From assembly GCA_023261185.1 (NCBI GenBank), contig JALRJN010000055.1:1-37915 (forward strand): a stretch of DNA of 37,915 nt, given 5' to 3'. Positions 1 through 8,131 of this stretch are shown piece after piece (positions within the stretch are counted from its first letter, which is position 1; every line of letters begins with the position of its first letter). The notes beneath the pieces were generated by a model. That model was not told the DNA's origin. It worked only from the letters and a program-made list of their open reading frames with translations, and searched no databases. Position numbers and translations under genes: made by a program. Origin of the DNA: Porticoccus sp. (GTDB lineage: Bacteria; Pseudomonadota; Gammaproteobacteria; Pseudomonadales; Porticoccaceae).

Positions 1-840
1 GCCGATTACCAGCTGGTCTACCGGCAGTCCCATGCGGCTGGCCAGATAGCCGGCGAAAATGTCACCGAAGTTGCCTGTGGGCACGGAGAACGCCACCGGG
101 CGATGGGGAGCACCCAGCGCCAGGCCAGCATAAAAGTAGTAAACGATCTGGGCCATGATGCGCGCCCAGTTGATGGAGTTCACCGCCACCAGCTGACGCC
201 CTTCCGGCAGGAACGACTGGTCGCCGAAGCTGGCCTTGACCATGTTCTGACAGTCGTCGAAATTGCCTTCCAGGGCAATATTGAAAACGTTGTTCTCCAG
301 CACCGTGGTCATCTGGCGGCGCTGCACCTCGGACACCCGGTTATGCGGGTGGAGGATAAAGATGTCCACGTTGTCGCTGTGGTGACAGCCCTCGATGGCG
401 GCGGACCCAGTATCGCCGGAGGTGGCGCCCATGATCACTACCCGCTGGTCGCGCTTCTTCAGCACGTAGTCCAGCAGGTTGCCGAGAAATTGCAGGGCAA
501 AGTCCTTGAACGCCAGAGTCGGCCCCTGAAACAGCTCGAGGATGAATTCGTTGTGGGCGGTCTGCACCAGCGGCGCGATGGCATCGTGGCGGAAGGTGCT
601 GTAGGTATTGGCAATCAGCTCGCGCAGGTCGTCGTCGGGAATCTCACCATCAACAAATGGCGCCATCACCTTGAAGGCCAGCTCCTGATAGGACAGCCCG
701 GCCCAGGAAGCAATTTCCTCTTGGGAAAACTGCGGCAGGGTCTCCGGCACATAGAGGCCACCATCGGTGGCAAGGCCCGCCAGAATGGCATCTTCAAAGC
801 TCAGTACGGGCGCCTGCCCGCGGGTGCTGATGTATTTCAC
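1..840 (-). CDS. thrC: Threonine synthase, 3' end cut by window edge
   Basis: PLP enzyme that converts O-phosphohomoserine to threonine in the cytoplasm, the last step after Hom. The frame stays open to base 1, so 280 codons are present and the C-terminal part is missing. Translation from a GTG at 838-840 begins MKYISTRGQAPVLSFEDA, the usual ThrC N-terminus. The PLP-binding lysine is visible in LAFKDFALQ (about K112), followed by ATSGDTGSAA and the phosphate-binding SVPTGNFGD. A weak ribosome binding site (AGG) lies about 8 bases before the GTG. It follows hom by 19 bases, so the two are almost certainly co-transcribed. The GTG start is chosen because it aligns with the family N-terminus and no better start lies between it and the hom stop. 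Confidence 0.95.
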   Translation of the reverse strand, partial: MKYISTRGQAPVLSFEDAILAGLATDGGLYVPETLPQFSQEEIASWAGLSYQELAFKVMAPFVDGEIPDDDLRELIANTYSTFRHDAIAPLVQTAHNEFILELFQGPTLAFKDFALQFLGNLLDYVLKKRDQRVVIMGATSGDTGSAAIEGCHHSDNVDIFILHPHNRVSEVQRRQMTTVLENNVFNIALEGNFDDCQNMVKASFGDQSFLPEGRQLVAVNSINWARIMAQIVYYFYAGLALGAPHRPVAFSVPTGNFGDIFAGYLASRMGLPVDQLVIG

Positions 841-859
841 GTTCGTTACCTGTTGTTTA

Positions 860-2164
860 TCAGCCCAAAGATTCTACGCGGATGCACACCACGTCACCTT
901 TGGTAGTGGACAGGGACTGGATCTTGTCCACCGCCTCGTCAAGTTTCTGTTCAATGGCGCGGTCGGTCATGATGATCAGGGGCACATATTCCTCGCCCTC
1001 TTCACCTTCGTGCTGAATCACCGCCTCAATGCCGATATTCGCTTCACTGAGGATCAGGGTGATTTTCGACAGTACGCCGGGCACATCACGGGCGGTGATG
1101 CGCAGGTAGTAAGCGGTTTCCACCTGACCGATGGGCAGCACTTCAAAGTCGTTAAGGGACTCCGGCTGGAATCCGAGGTGCGGCACACGGTGTTCCGGAT
1201 CGGCGGTCAGGGTGCGAGCCAGGTCGACAATATCGGCGATCACTGCCGATGCGGTGGGTTCAGCACCGGCACCGGGACCGTAATACAGGGTAGGACCGAC
1301 GGCGTCGCCTTTCACCAGCACGGCATTCATCACTCCGTCCACATTGGCGATCAGTCGCTTGCGGGGGATCAGTGTGGGGTGAACCCGCAATTCGATACCA
1401 CCGTTGTTGCGACGGGCAATGCCCAGGTGCTTGATCTGATAACCGAGCTGCTGGGCGTAGGCCACGTCCTGGGTTTCCAGTTGGCTGATGCCTTCAGTAA
1501 AGACTTTGTCAAACTGCAGAGGGATGCCGAACGCCAGGGAGGCCAAGATCACCAGCTTGTGGGCGGCATCGATACCCTCCACATCGAAGGTGGGATCAGC
1601 CTCTGCGTAGCCCTTCTGCTGGGCTTCTGTCAGTACATCCTCAAAGGCTCTGCCCTTGTCACGCATCTCGGTAAGAATGAAGTTACCGGTTCCATTAATG
1701 ATCCCGGCCAGCCACTGAATGCGGTTGGCAGAAAGGCCCTCACGGATCGCTTTAATAATCGGGATGCCACCAGCGACGGAGGCTTCAAAGGCGACTGTCA
1801 CACCCTTTTCTTTTGCCGCGGCAAAAATTTCGTTGCCGTGATCAGCAATGAGCGCCTTATTGGCGGTGACCACATGCTTGCCATTTTCGATCGCGCACAG
1901 CATCAAATCGCGGGCCACGGTAGTGCCACCGATCAATTCCACCAGGATGTCGATTTCGGGGTTTTTGGCCACGTCGAAGATATCGCGGGTGACGGGAATA
2001 TCACCGAGGTCGCAGGCGGGGTTATCCCGGCGTGCGCCCACCTGAGCGATTTCAATGGAACAACCCGCGCGCGCGTTGATGACTTGCAGGTTGCGTAGCA
2101 GCACATTCACGGTGCCACTGCCCACCGTTCCCAGACCACAAAGGCCGATCTTTACAGCGTTCAA
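860..2164 (-). CDS. hom: Homoserine dehydrogenase
   Basis: NAD(P)-dependent reduction of aspartate semialdehyde to homoserine, the branch point toward threonine and methionine. The 434-residue protein starts with a Rossmann motif GLCGLGTVGSGTV (about residues 7-19), has the family signature ADPTFDVEGIDAAHK in the middle, and ends in a C-terminal ACT domain (GVLSKITLILSEANIGIEAV region), which in this family allows feedback control by threonine. It is monofunctional, with no fused aspartokinase. The start codon is TTG at 2162-2164, with AAGG about 8 bases upstream; the protein begins MNAVKIGLCG, as expected. It is followed at 19 bases by thrC, and a candidate promoter and operator lie about 145-185 bases upstream. 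Confidence 0.96.
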   Translation of the reverse strand: MNAVKIGLCGLGTVGSGTVNVLLRNLQVINARAGCSIEIAQVGARRDNPACDLGDIPVTRDIFDVAKNPEIDILVELIGGTTVARDLMLCAIENGKHVVTANKALIADHGNEIFAAAKEKGVTVAFEASVAGGIPIIKAIREGLSANRIQWLAGIINGTGNFILTEMRDKGRAFEDVLTEAQQKGYAEADPTFDVEGIDAAHKLVILASLAFGIPLQFDKVFTEGISQLETQDVAYAQQLGYQIKHLGIARRNNGGIELRVHPTLIPRKRLIANVDGVMNAVLVKGDAVGPTLYYGPGAGAEPTASAVIADIVDLARTLTADPEHRVPHLGFQPESLNDFEVLPIGQVETAYYLRITARDVPGVLSKITLILSEANIGIEAVIQHEGEEGEEYVPLIIMTDRAIEQKLDEAVDKIQSLSTTKGDVVCIRVESLG

Positions 2165-2228
2165 CGTATTTGCCTTGATTAAACCGGTTGAGTTAATGAT
2201 ATACAGCCGCCATCACAGCAACACGTCC

Positions 2229-2271
2229 CTGCCGCAAACCTGATAAACGGGTACCCGTTATGAGGCGGCAG
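2229..2271 (-). promoter_or_regulatory. Nested inverted repeat in the putative hom leader
   Basis: The arms CTGCCGC (2229-2235) and GCGGCAG (2265-2271) pair perfectly and enclose a 14-bp perfect palindrome AACGGGTACCCGTT (2246-2259). It would sit in the untranslated leader between the candidate hom promoter and the TTG start. No threonine- or isoleucine-rich leader peptide and no U-tract were found nearby, so this is not a classical amino-acid attenuator. It may be a protein-binding site or an RNA stem; its function is unknown. Confidence 0.4.
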
Positions 2272-2308
2272 AACACTGTATGACTACTGACTTTACAAAG
2301 GGATGGCA

Positions 2309-2350
2309 ACCTTAAAGGGCCGGTGCTTCGGTGTCAATCTGGTGACACCG
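2309..2350 (-). promoter_or_regulatory. Candidate hom promoter overlapped by an inverted-repeat operator
   Basis: On the minus strand a perfect TTGACA (2332-2337) is followed after 17 bases by TAAGGT (2309-2314), a plausible -35 and a weak -10. The -35 lies inside an inverted repeat CGGTGTCA-N6-TGACACCG (2329-2350), eight-base arms with a six-base spacer, the geometry of a dimeric repressor or activator site. The repeat is not followed by a T-run, so it is not a terminator. I do not recognise the regulator. The remainder of 2165-2511 shows no gene. Confidence 0.45.
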
Positions 2351-2451
2351 GGTAACCGGTTGATACCACAGAGCTATGGGCTTTTTAACATACCCTGAGT
2401 GACAGTTTTAACCCTGATGGCTGGTAGGGCCAACCACTCATACGATGGTAG

Positions 2452-2491
2452 AAAAAAGCCTGGAAAAAAGGTTTCAGTACAGCAAACAGGC
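2452..2491 (-). terminator. Possible weak terminator after dsbC
   Basis: Read on the minus strand downstream of dsbC, GCCTG and CAGGC (2487-2491 and 2458-2462) can pair over a long 24-base loop, followed directly by a run of six T (2452-2457). The stem is short and the loop long, so this is only a weak candidate for ending dsbC transcription. Confidence 0.25.
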
Positions 2492-2511
2492 ACTACAGAA
2501 TTGGAAAGCCA

Positions 2512-3255
2512 TCAGTTCAGACCCATGATGGCGAGCAGTTCGGGTGCCGGACGGTAACCAGGTATTAGGGTGCCGTCTTCCAGAACCAGCGCGGGTGTGC
2601 CGTTGACGCCAATCTTCTGGCCCAGTTCAAACTGGGCGGCGACCGGGTTGTCTTCACAGATATTTTCCGGCACCGGCTGGTTATTCTTCAATGCGGTCAA
2701 GGCCGACTGCTTGTCATCCGCACACCAGGCTGAGGCAATCTTTTTAAAGGATTTGGAACCGATTCCAGCACGAGGGTAAGCCAGGTAGCGGACTTCTACA
2801 CCCGCCATGTTCAGCTCCGGCACAGATTCCAGGTGCAGCTTCCGGCAATAGCCACAATCCACATCGGTAAAGACATAGAGATAGGAGCGCGGCTGGTCAA
2901 CGGCAGGGAAGATGATCATGTCTTCCTCGGCCACGGTAGACATCATTTGCTGACGCATCTTCGCAGCAGCCAGATCCTTGACCGGCACAAACATTCCGGG
3001 ACGCGACTGGTACATGTCCCCGCTTATCACATATTCACCATCTGCACTGGCATAGAGAAACTGGGTACCGTTAATACGCACCATGTACAGCCCTTCTATA
3101 GGAGACGGCTCAACACCGCCAAACTGCATATCGGGCCGGGCTTCCTTGAGCTTGGCAATAATGGCGGCACTGACATCGGCAGGCACGTCTTCTGCTGCAA
3201 ATACTGACGGGATAATAAGTGCTGCCAACAGCAGTCCGGCGATTTTCTTGAACAT
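2512..3255 (-). CDS. dsbC: Thiol:disulfide isomerase DsbC
   Basis: Periplasmic V-shaped dimeric protein that rearranges wrong disulfides and is kept reduced by DsbD. Residues 1-20 form a typical signal peptide (MFKKIAGLLL... ending SVFA, cleavage before AED). An N-terminal dimerisation region is followed by the thioredoxin-fold domain with the catalytic CGYC (C134-C137) and cis-proline in NGTPAL (P221). C178 and C200 match the second, structural disulfide of the family. Length, 247 residues, is normal. The ATG at 3253-3255 is followed by a clear signal peptide, which fixes the start. It lies 97 bases after xerD on the same strand, the order seen in Pseudomonas, and probably has its own promoter in that gap. 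Confidence 0.95.
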   Translation of the reverse strand: MFKKIAGLLLAALIIPSVFAAEDVPADVSAAIIAKLKEARPDMQFGGVEPSPIEGLYMVRINGTQFLYASADGEYVISGDMYQSRPGMFVPVKDLAAAKMRQQMMSTVAEEDMIIFPAVDQPRSYLYVFTDVDCGYCRKLHLESVPELNMAGVEVRYLAYPRAGIGSKSFKKIASAWCADDKQSALTALKNNQPVPENICEDNPVAAQFELGQKIGVNGTPALVLEDGTLIPGYRPAPELLAIMGLN

Positions 3256-3352
3256 AACAACTTATCTCTTGGGGGAAGCGTTCCATTGCGGAAGGGTCTC
3301 TTCCGATGACCAAAGTGCAGGGCTTGGAGTCTATGGGAGAACAGGGGTTCCC

Positions 3353-4255
3353 TCAACCTCTCGGGTGGTGTTGCGCGTGCAGGGATTTGATCCGGGCGCT
3401 GGCGATATGGGTGTAGATCTGGGTAGTCGACAGATCGCTATGACCGAGCAGCAATTGCAGCACCCGCAGGTCGGCGCCGTGATTCAGCAAATGGGTAGCG
3501 AAGGCGTGACGCAGGGTATGGGGAGACAGAGGTTTTTCTATGCCTGCCGCCTTGGCATAGCGTTTGATGCTGTACCAGAATGTTTGTCGTGCCATCTGCC
3601 TGGCGCGGTTGCTGGGGAATAGCACGTCACTTTGTACGGTACCGAGCAGCAGTGGCCGGGCTTCCCGCAGGTAGCGAGCCAGCCAGCTCAGGGACTCTTC
3701 ACCCATGGGTACCAGACGCTCCTTGCCACCCTTGCCGAACACCCGCACAACACCCTGCCGAGGATTTATCTGGTGAATGGTCAGGCCCACCAGTTCGGTG
3801 ACACGCAAGCCGGTGGCGTAAAGCACTTCCAGCATGGTGCGATCACGCAACCCCAAAGCTTCTTCCGTGCTGGGCTGCTCCAGTAAGGCTTCCACATCGG
3901 ACTCAGTCAGGCTTTTGGGGAGTGGCCTCCCGAGCTTGGGGTTTTCCACCAGGGCTGTCGGGTCCACCTGAATGCGATTTTCCCGCACCAGGTAGCGGTA
4001 AAAGCTTCGCAGACAGGACAGTTGGCGGGCAACGGAACGTGCGGACACCCCCTGTTGAAAACGGTGAGCCAGGTAACGCTGAATATCGTTGCCGGTCAGG
4101 GCAATCAAGTGGAGACCACCGGACTCCGCCCATTCGGCGATGGCGCACAGGTCCCGACGATAGGCATCGAGGGTGTTCTGGCCCAACCCCTTTTCAACCC
4201 AAAGGGCATCCAGGAAGGTGTCGATAAGCTGCTGCGCCGGTTGATTACAAGCCAT
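3353..4255 (-). CDS. xerD: Site-specific tyrosine recombinase XerD
   Basis: Acts with XerC at dif to resolve chromosome dimers at the division septum under FtsK control. The 300-residue protein has the N-terminal SAM-like core-binding domain (roughly residues 7-92) and the catalytic domain with all active residues: R151 in ATGLRVTEL, K175 in GKGGKERLVP, H246 and R249 in HTLRHAFATHLL, H272 in GHSDLSTTQ, and nucleophile Y281 in IYTH. The family-typical C-terminal tail (ARIKSLHAQHHPRG) is intact. XerD is favoured over XerC by its place just upstream of dsbC-hom-thrC, an arrangement known from Pseudomonas, and by the sequence around the active site. The ATG is at 4253-4255. Confidence 0.95.
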   Translation of the reverse strand: MACNQPAQQLIDTFLDALWVEKGLGQNTLDAYRRDLCAIAEWAESGGLHLIALTGNDIQRYLAHRFQQGVSARSVARQLSCLRSFYRYLVRENRIQVDPTALVENPKLGRPLPKSLTESDVEALLEQPSTEEALGLRDRTMLEVLYATGLRVTELVGLTIHQINPRQGVVRVFGKGGKERLVPMGEESLSWLARYLREARPLLLGTVQSDVLFPSNRARQMARQTFWYSIKRYAKAAGIEKPLSPHTLRHAFATHLLNHGADLRVLQLLLGHSDLSTTQIYTHIASARIKSLHAQHHPRG

Positions 4256-4313
4256 GGCCTACTCTAACCGCCACTTCCGGGACGGGCAATTCTCATTGGA
4301 AATCCGCAGGCAT

Positions 4314-4343
4314 AAAAAAGGCACCAACCAGTGGTGCCTTTTT
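4314..4343 (-). terminator. Rho-independent terminator of the rpsP-rplS operon
   Basis: GGCACCA (4320-4326) pairs with TGGTGCC (4332-4338) around a five-base loop. On the minus strand the stem is followed by six T (4314-4319), directly after the rplS stop. T-runs flank both sides, so the structure could work in both directions, but no plus-strand gene needs it. Confidence 0.85.
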
Positions 4344-4360
4344 CATACAAGGTCAGAAAC

Positions 4361-4717
4361 TCAGTTGAGTTTTTCCTTGATGCGGGCTGCCTTACCAGAC
4401 AGTTCACGCAAGTAGTACAGTTTCGCCTGACGCACGTCACCACGACGTTTCACCTGCACGCTGTCTACCAGCGGGCTGTAGGTCTGGAAGGTACGCTCAA
4501 CACCAACACCATTGGAGATTTTGCGCACAGTGAAGGCAGAGTTAACGCCACGGCTGCGTTTGCCAATCACCACACCTTCAAACGCCTGCAGACGCTCACG
4601 GTTACCTTCCTTTACTTTTACCTGAACGACTACGGTGTCGCCCGGGGCAAAGGCCGGCAGCTCTTTATTCATTTGTTCCGCTTCGATGGCGGCAATGATC
4701 GGGTTTTTGTTACTCAT
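4361..4717 (-). CDS. rplS: 50S ribosomal protein L19
   Basis: L19 lies at the 30S-50S interface of the ribosome. The 118-residue protein beginning [15 protein letters not shown] contains the family core [43 protein letters not shown] and the basic C-terminus [12 protein letters not shown] longer reading frame begins 13 codons upstream, but the start at 4715-4717 is preceded by a strong GAGGAG ribosome binding site and matches L19 proteins of relatives, so it is preferred. It is the last gene of rpsP-rimM-trmD-rplS and is followed by a strong terminator. The 74-base gap from trmD contains a perfect palindrome described separately. Confidence 0.97.
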   Translation of the reverse strand: MSNKNPIIAAIEAEQMNKELPAFAPGDTVVVQVKVKEGNRERLQAFEGVVIGKRSRGVNSAFTVRKISNGVGVERTFQTYSPLVDSVQVKRRGDVRQAKLYYLRELSGKAARIKEKLN

Positions 4718-4743
4718 GGTTTGCTCCTCAGCTATTCTCTGTT

Positions 4744-4757
4744 GGTGGCATGCCACC
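4744..4757. repeat. Perfect 14-bp palindrome between trmD and rplS
   Basis: GGTGGCATGCCACC is fully self-complementary and is followed on the plus strand by five T. In the direction of the operon (minus) the T-run lies before the stem, not after it, so it would not terminate trmD-rplS transcription. In RNA it can form a five-pair stem with a CATG loop about 27 bases upstream of the rplS start. Confidence 0.5.
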
Positions 4758-4791
4758 TTTTTGAGTAGCGTCGCACAGAGAGGAAAACAAC

Positions 4792-5550
4792 TTAGTCGCT
4801 TTCATCTGCCGACTCTTTGACAATCCTGTCCAGTAATTGCCGTTGCTCGTCACTGAGCGCCAGCTCATTCAACAGATCCGGGCGTCTCTGCCAGGTTCTT
4901 CGCAGTGACTGCTCTAACCGCCACTGCCTGATCTTTTCGTGGTTGCCCGACAGTAAGACTTCGGGCACCTGTAATGTTTCGTACTGCTCCGGCCGCGTGT
5001 AGTGCGGGCAATCCAGCAGACCAGCGGCAAAAGAATCCTGGTCTGCAGAATCCTCGTGCCCCAGCGCACCGGGCAGTTGTCTGATCAGTGCATCCATCAG
5101 CACCATGGCGGGCAACTCCCCGCCACTGAGGACGTAATCACCGATGGACCATTCTTCGTCAACTTCCAGCTCAATGAGCCGCTCATCGACACCTTCGTAG
5201 CGGCCCGCCAGCAGGATCAGGTCCCCATCACTGGCCAGCTGATTAACTGCCGACTGGTCCAGCACCTTTCCCTGGGGAGAAAGGTAGACGACCCTGGCCG
5301 GGCCGCCGATCCACTGCCGCGCCTCATGTATGGCCTGCCGCAGCGGTTCTATCATCATCACCATACCGGGTCCGCCGCCGTAGGGTCGGCTGTCCACCGT
5401 CTGGTGGCGGTCGCTGGTGTATGTTCTGGGATTAAAAAACCCCAGCTCCAGCAACCCCTGCCTGATCGCCCTGCTGCTGATGCCATAGTCGCTCAGCGCG
5501 GCGAACATTTCGGGGAACAGGGTGACCAGGGCTATTTTCTTCGCCGCCAT
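4792..5550 (-). CDS. trmD: tRNA (guanine-N1-)-methyltransferase TrmD
   Basis: SPOUT-class enzyme that makes m1G37 next to the anticodon with S-adenosylmethionine, preventing +1 frameshifts. The 252-residue protein shows the N-terminal [10 protein letters not shown], the [11 protein letters not shown] segment, and the trefoil-knot cofactor site [12 protein letters not shown] and [15 protein letters not shown], followed by the C-terminal helical domain with [13 protein letters not shown] and [10 protein letters not shown]. Everything expected for an active TrmD is present. The ATG is at 5548-5550, 24 bases after rimM, in the usual rpsP-rimM-trmD-rplS order. Confidence 0.97.
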   Translation of the reverse strand: MAAKKIALVTLFPEMFAALSDYGISSRAIRQGLLELGFFNPRTYTSDRHQTVDSRPYGGGPGMVMMIEPLRQAIHEARQWIGGPARVVYLSPQGKVLDQSAVNQLASDGDLILLAGRYEGVDERLIELEVDEEWSIGDYVLSGGELPAMVLMDALIRQLPGALGHEDSADQDSFAAGLLDCPHYTRPEQYETLQVPEVLLSGNHEKIRQWRLEQSLRRTWQRRPDLLNELALSDEQRQLLDRIVKESADESD

Positions 5551-5574
5551 TCACGCTGCTCCACGCTTAACCAT

Positions 5575-6096
5575 TCAGAAATCGGGGTCCCAGTCGACCT
5601 CGATCTTTGCGGCATCGAGATCGACACCTAATACAAATTGTTCCACGTAGGGGATTAGACGCTCTTGCCGATCAAGGCTTTGCGCATCCCCATTGACCAC
5701 CAGCACATCATTGGCGCCGGTTTCCATCAGGCTCGATACCGTGCCAAGCCTGACACCCTGCTTTGTCACCACGGCCAACCCTTCGAGCTGGTGCCAGTAG
5801 TATTCGCCTTCGGTCAAGGCGGGCAAGCAGGCTTTCTCGACAGCGATATCCCGCTGACAGTACTGTCGGGCAACATCGCGATCATCAACACCTTTGAGGT
5901 GGACCATCAGTCCCTTGGAGGACATGCGGTGCTGATCAACCTCCAGCTGCAGCCACCCCTCAGCGGACTTTAACCACCAGGGGGAGTAACCGGTAATATT
6001 CTCAACCGGGTCGGTAAACGCATGCACCTTTACCCAACCCTTAACGCCGTGAACGGTGGTAATACGCCCGACAATAACCGGATCAATTGGATCCAT
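5575..6096 (-). CDS. rimM: Ribosome maturation factor RimM
   Basis: Assists assembly of the 30S head domain by binding S19. The 173-residue protein has the N-terminal RimM domain (VIVGRITTVHGVKGWVKVHAFTD at the start, through CQRDIAVE) and the C-terminal PRC barrel (EYYWHQLEGLAVVT, GANDVLVV, RLIPYVEQFVLGVDLDAAKIEVDWDPDF). Length and ends match the family. The ATG is at 6094-6096, 31 bases after rpsP; trmD follows after 24 bases, so the genes are co-transcribed. Confidence 0.96.
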   Translation of the reverse strand: MDPIDPVIVGRITTVHGVKGWVKVHAFTDPVENITGYSPWWLKSAEGWLQLEVDQHRMSSKGLMVHLKGVDDRDVARQYCQRDIAVEKACLPALTEGEYYWHQLEGLAVVTKQGVRLGTVSSLMETGANDVLVVNGDAQSLDRQERLIPYVEQFVLGVDLDAAKIEVDWDPDF

Positions 6097-6127
6097 GGTG
6101 CTCAGGCACTCCGCTTCACGCAGGTAA

Positions 6128-6373
6128 TCAGGCGTTGGCTGCTTCTTTTACCAGCTGGTTAACACGTTCTGACAGCGTGGCACCCTGGGCAACCCAGTGT
6201 TGTACACGGTCAGTATCAACGCGCAGACGCTCTTCCTGGCCACGGGCGACCGGGTTGAAAAAGCCGATGCGCTCGATGTAACGGCCATCACGCGCCTTGC
6301 GGCTATCAGTGACGTGAATGTGATAAAACGGGCGCTTTTTAGAGCCACCACGAGCCAAACGAATGGTTACCAT
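6128..6373 (-). CDS. rpsP: 30S ribosomal protein S16
   Basis: Early-binding 30S protein. The 81-residue protein begins [19 protein letters not shown] and contains [19 protein letters not shown] and [16 protein letters not shown], all characteristic of S16. The ATG is at 6371-6373 with a purine-rich ribosome binding site (AGAGAA) just upstream. It is the first gene of the rpsP-rimM-trmD-rplS operon, with a good sigma-70-like promoter about 100-130 bases upstream and a hairpin in the leader. Confidence 0.97.
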   Translation of the reverse strand: MVTIRLARGGSKKRPFYHIHVTDSRKARDGRYIERIGFFNPVARGQEERLRVDTDRVQHWVAQGATLSERVNQLVKEAANA

Positions 6374-6436
6374 GAAAATTCTCTTCTGTTTCTGTGTTTC
6401 AAATTACCGGTAGCCAGGGCCGGTGAGGACCATGGC

Positions 6437-6464
6437 ACGATGCCCAGCACGGGCCGGGCATCGT
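6437..6464 (-). promoter_or_regulatory. Hairpin in the rpsP leader
   Basis: ACGATGCCC (6437-6445) and GGGCATCGT (6456-6464) form a perfect nine-base stem with a ten-base loop between the rpsP promoter and the gene. No T-run follows in either direction. It could be a leader element of the ribosomal operon or a remnant of an ffh terminator; function not shown by the sequence. Confidence 0.45.
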
Positions 6465-6477
6465 TGAAAGGCGCGGG

Positions 6478-6506
6478 ATTATAGCGAAAACATCCCCCTG
6501 TGTATA
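6478..6506 (-). promoter_or_regulatory. Sigma-70-type promoter for rpsP operon
   Basis: On the minus strand TATACA (6501-6506), a 17-base spacer and a perfect TATAAT (6478-6483) stand about 105 bases before the rpsP start. The spacing and the -10 are ideal, the -35 matches four of six. A GC-rich stretch follows the -10, reminiscent of stringently controlled promoters, which is an inference. Confidence 0.7.
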
Positions 6507-6577
6507 CCAGAAATAACCCTCTGGAAGTATTAGCAAACTCTAGCGGTATTAAGGGGTTAGAGGGCTGGCGGCAAAAA

Positions 6578-7999
6578 TCAGAACGGGAATTTTTTGCCCC
6601 CGGGCATCATCCCACCCGGGGGAAGACCACCGCCTGGCATACCACCACCCTGAGGTAGGTTGCCCGCCATGCCACGCATCATCTGCTGCATGCCTTTGCC
6701 CTTCATTTTCTTCATCATTTTGCCCATCTGCTTGTGCTGTTTAAGCAGGCGGTTGAGGTCCTGAAGGGTAGTGCCGGAGCCCATGGTAATGCGACGCTTG
6801 CGCGAACCGTTGAGGATATCCGGGTTGCGGCGCTCGGCGGGGGTCATGGAGTTGATGATGGCTTCCATTTTGCCAAACTGGGCACCCATATTGGCCTGTT
6901 CCACCATCTGAGACATATTGCCCATGCCCGGCAGCTTATCCAGCAAGCTGGAAAAGCCGCCCATGTTTTTCATCTGCTGCAACTGGTCTCGCAGATCTTC
7001 GAGATCAAACTTTTTACCCTTGACGACTTTGTTAGCCAGTTTTTCCGCTTTTTTGCGATCAACGGTACGCTCCACTTCCTCGATCAGCGACATCACATCG
7101 CCCATACCAAGGATACGGGAGGCTATACGCTCTGGGTGGAAGGGTTCCAGAGCGTCGGTCTTCTCGCCAACACCAAGGAACTTGATGGGCTTACCGGTAA
7201 TCTGGCGTACCGACAGTGCGGCACCGCCTCGGGCATCGCCGTCCACCTTGGTGAGAATCACACCGGTCAGTGGCAGCGCTTCATTGAATGCCTGTGCTGT
7301 GGTCACGGCATCCTGACCAATCATGGCATCGATCACGAACAGCGTTTCTACCGGGTCTACGGCCTTGTGGATCTGCTGAATTTCCGCCATCAAGGCATCG
7401 TCGATGTGTAACCGGCCAGCGGTATCCACCAGCAACACATCCACAAATTTTGTTTTCGCTGCCTGAACGGCATTGCGAACAATATCAACCGGCTTCTGCT
7501 CGGCGGTACTGGGGAAATACTCGGCCTCCACTTCGCCGGCCAGGGTTTCCAGTTGCTTGATGGCCGCCGGACGATACACGTCGGCACTGACCACCATGAC
7601 TTTCTTTTTCTGGCGCTCTTTGAGGTATTTAGCCAACTTGGCCACAGAGGTGGTTTTACCCGCACCCTGCAGACCCGCCATGAGAACCACCGCGGGAGGC
7701 TTGGCAGCGAGATTGAGCTCCTCGTTGCTGTCGCCCATGACGTGCTCGAGTTCTGCCTGCACAATTTTCAGGAATTGCTGACCGGGGTTCAGACTGGAAC
7801 TGACTTCCTGACCAAGGGCCCGCTGCTTGACGCCATCGACAAAGGTTTTCACCACCGGCAGGGCAACATCGGCCTCCAGAAGCGCCATGCGCACCTCACG
7901 CAGAGTCTCCTGAATATTGTCTTCGGTAAGGCTGGCCTTGCCCGAAATTTTCTTCAGGCTGGCGGATAAACGATCACTAAGATTTTCAAACATCGCCAT
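6578..7999 (-). CDS. ffh: Signal recognition particle protein Ffh
   Basis: GTPase that binds 4.5S RNA and signal sequences and delivers nascent membrane proteins to FtsY. An N-terminal helical domain (MFENLSDRLSASLKKISG) precedes the GTPase domain with P-loop GLQGAGKTTS, DTAGRLHID, TKVDGDARGG and the GVGEK segment, and a methionine-rich M domain with a Gly/Met/Pro tail ending GGKKFPF. Two starts two codons apart are possible: ATG at 7999 or ATG at 7993, the latter giving the usual MFENL. AAAGAA lies at a better distance from the first. 473 or 471 residues, normal for the family. It is divergent from ypjD; a TATACT (8037-8042) may be its -10. Confidence 0.96.
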   Translation of the reverse strand: MAMFENLSDRLSASLKKISGKASLTEDNIQETLREVRMALLEADVALPVVKTFVDGVKQRALGQEVSSSLNPGQQFLKIVQAELEHVMGDSNEELNLAAKPPAVVLMAGLQGAGKTTSVAKLAKYLKERQKKKVMVVSADVYRPAAIKQLETLAGEVEAEYFPSTAEQKPVDIVRNAVQAAKTKFVDVLLVDTAGRLHIDDALMAEIQQIHKAVDPVETLFVIDAMIGQDAVTTAQAFNEALPLTGVILTKVDGDARGGAALSVRQITGKPIKFLGVGEKTDALEPFHPERIASRILGMGDVMSLIEEVERTVDRKKAEKLANKVVKGKKFDLEDLRDQLQQMKNMGGFSSLLDKLPGMGNMSQMVEQANMGAQFGKMEAIINSMTPAERRNPDILNGSRKRRITMGSGTTLQDLNRLLKQHKQMGKMMKKMKGKGMQQMMRGMAGNLPQGGGMPGGGLPPGGMMPGGKKFPF

Positions 8000-8131
8000 A
8001 GCAATTCTTTAATACAACGTTGCAAAAGGGGCACAAAGTATAACTGAAAGGTGATGTGGATTGGGATGGAGTCTTTTCGCTATCGCACATCTGTGACACA
8101 CTTTCGGACCTCCAAGGAAAGCTGTCACCTT

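Noticed and set aside
767-2098. A 443-codon open frame on the plus strand opposite hom
   Set aside because: It is antisense to a clear homoserine dehydrogenase, matches no family I recognise, and has the composition of a shadow frame in GC-rich coding DNA.
3289-3305. CGGAAG-N5-CTTCCG hairpin between xerD and dsbC
   Set aside because: Six pairs and no T-run; could be chance, so not called as a terminator or operator.
4744-4762. Apparent plus-strand terminator before trmD
   Set aside because: No plus-strand gene ends here; kept only as a palindrome of unknown use.
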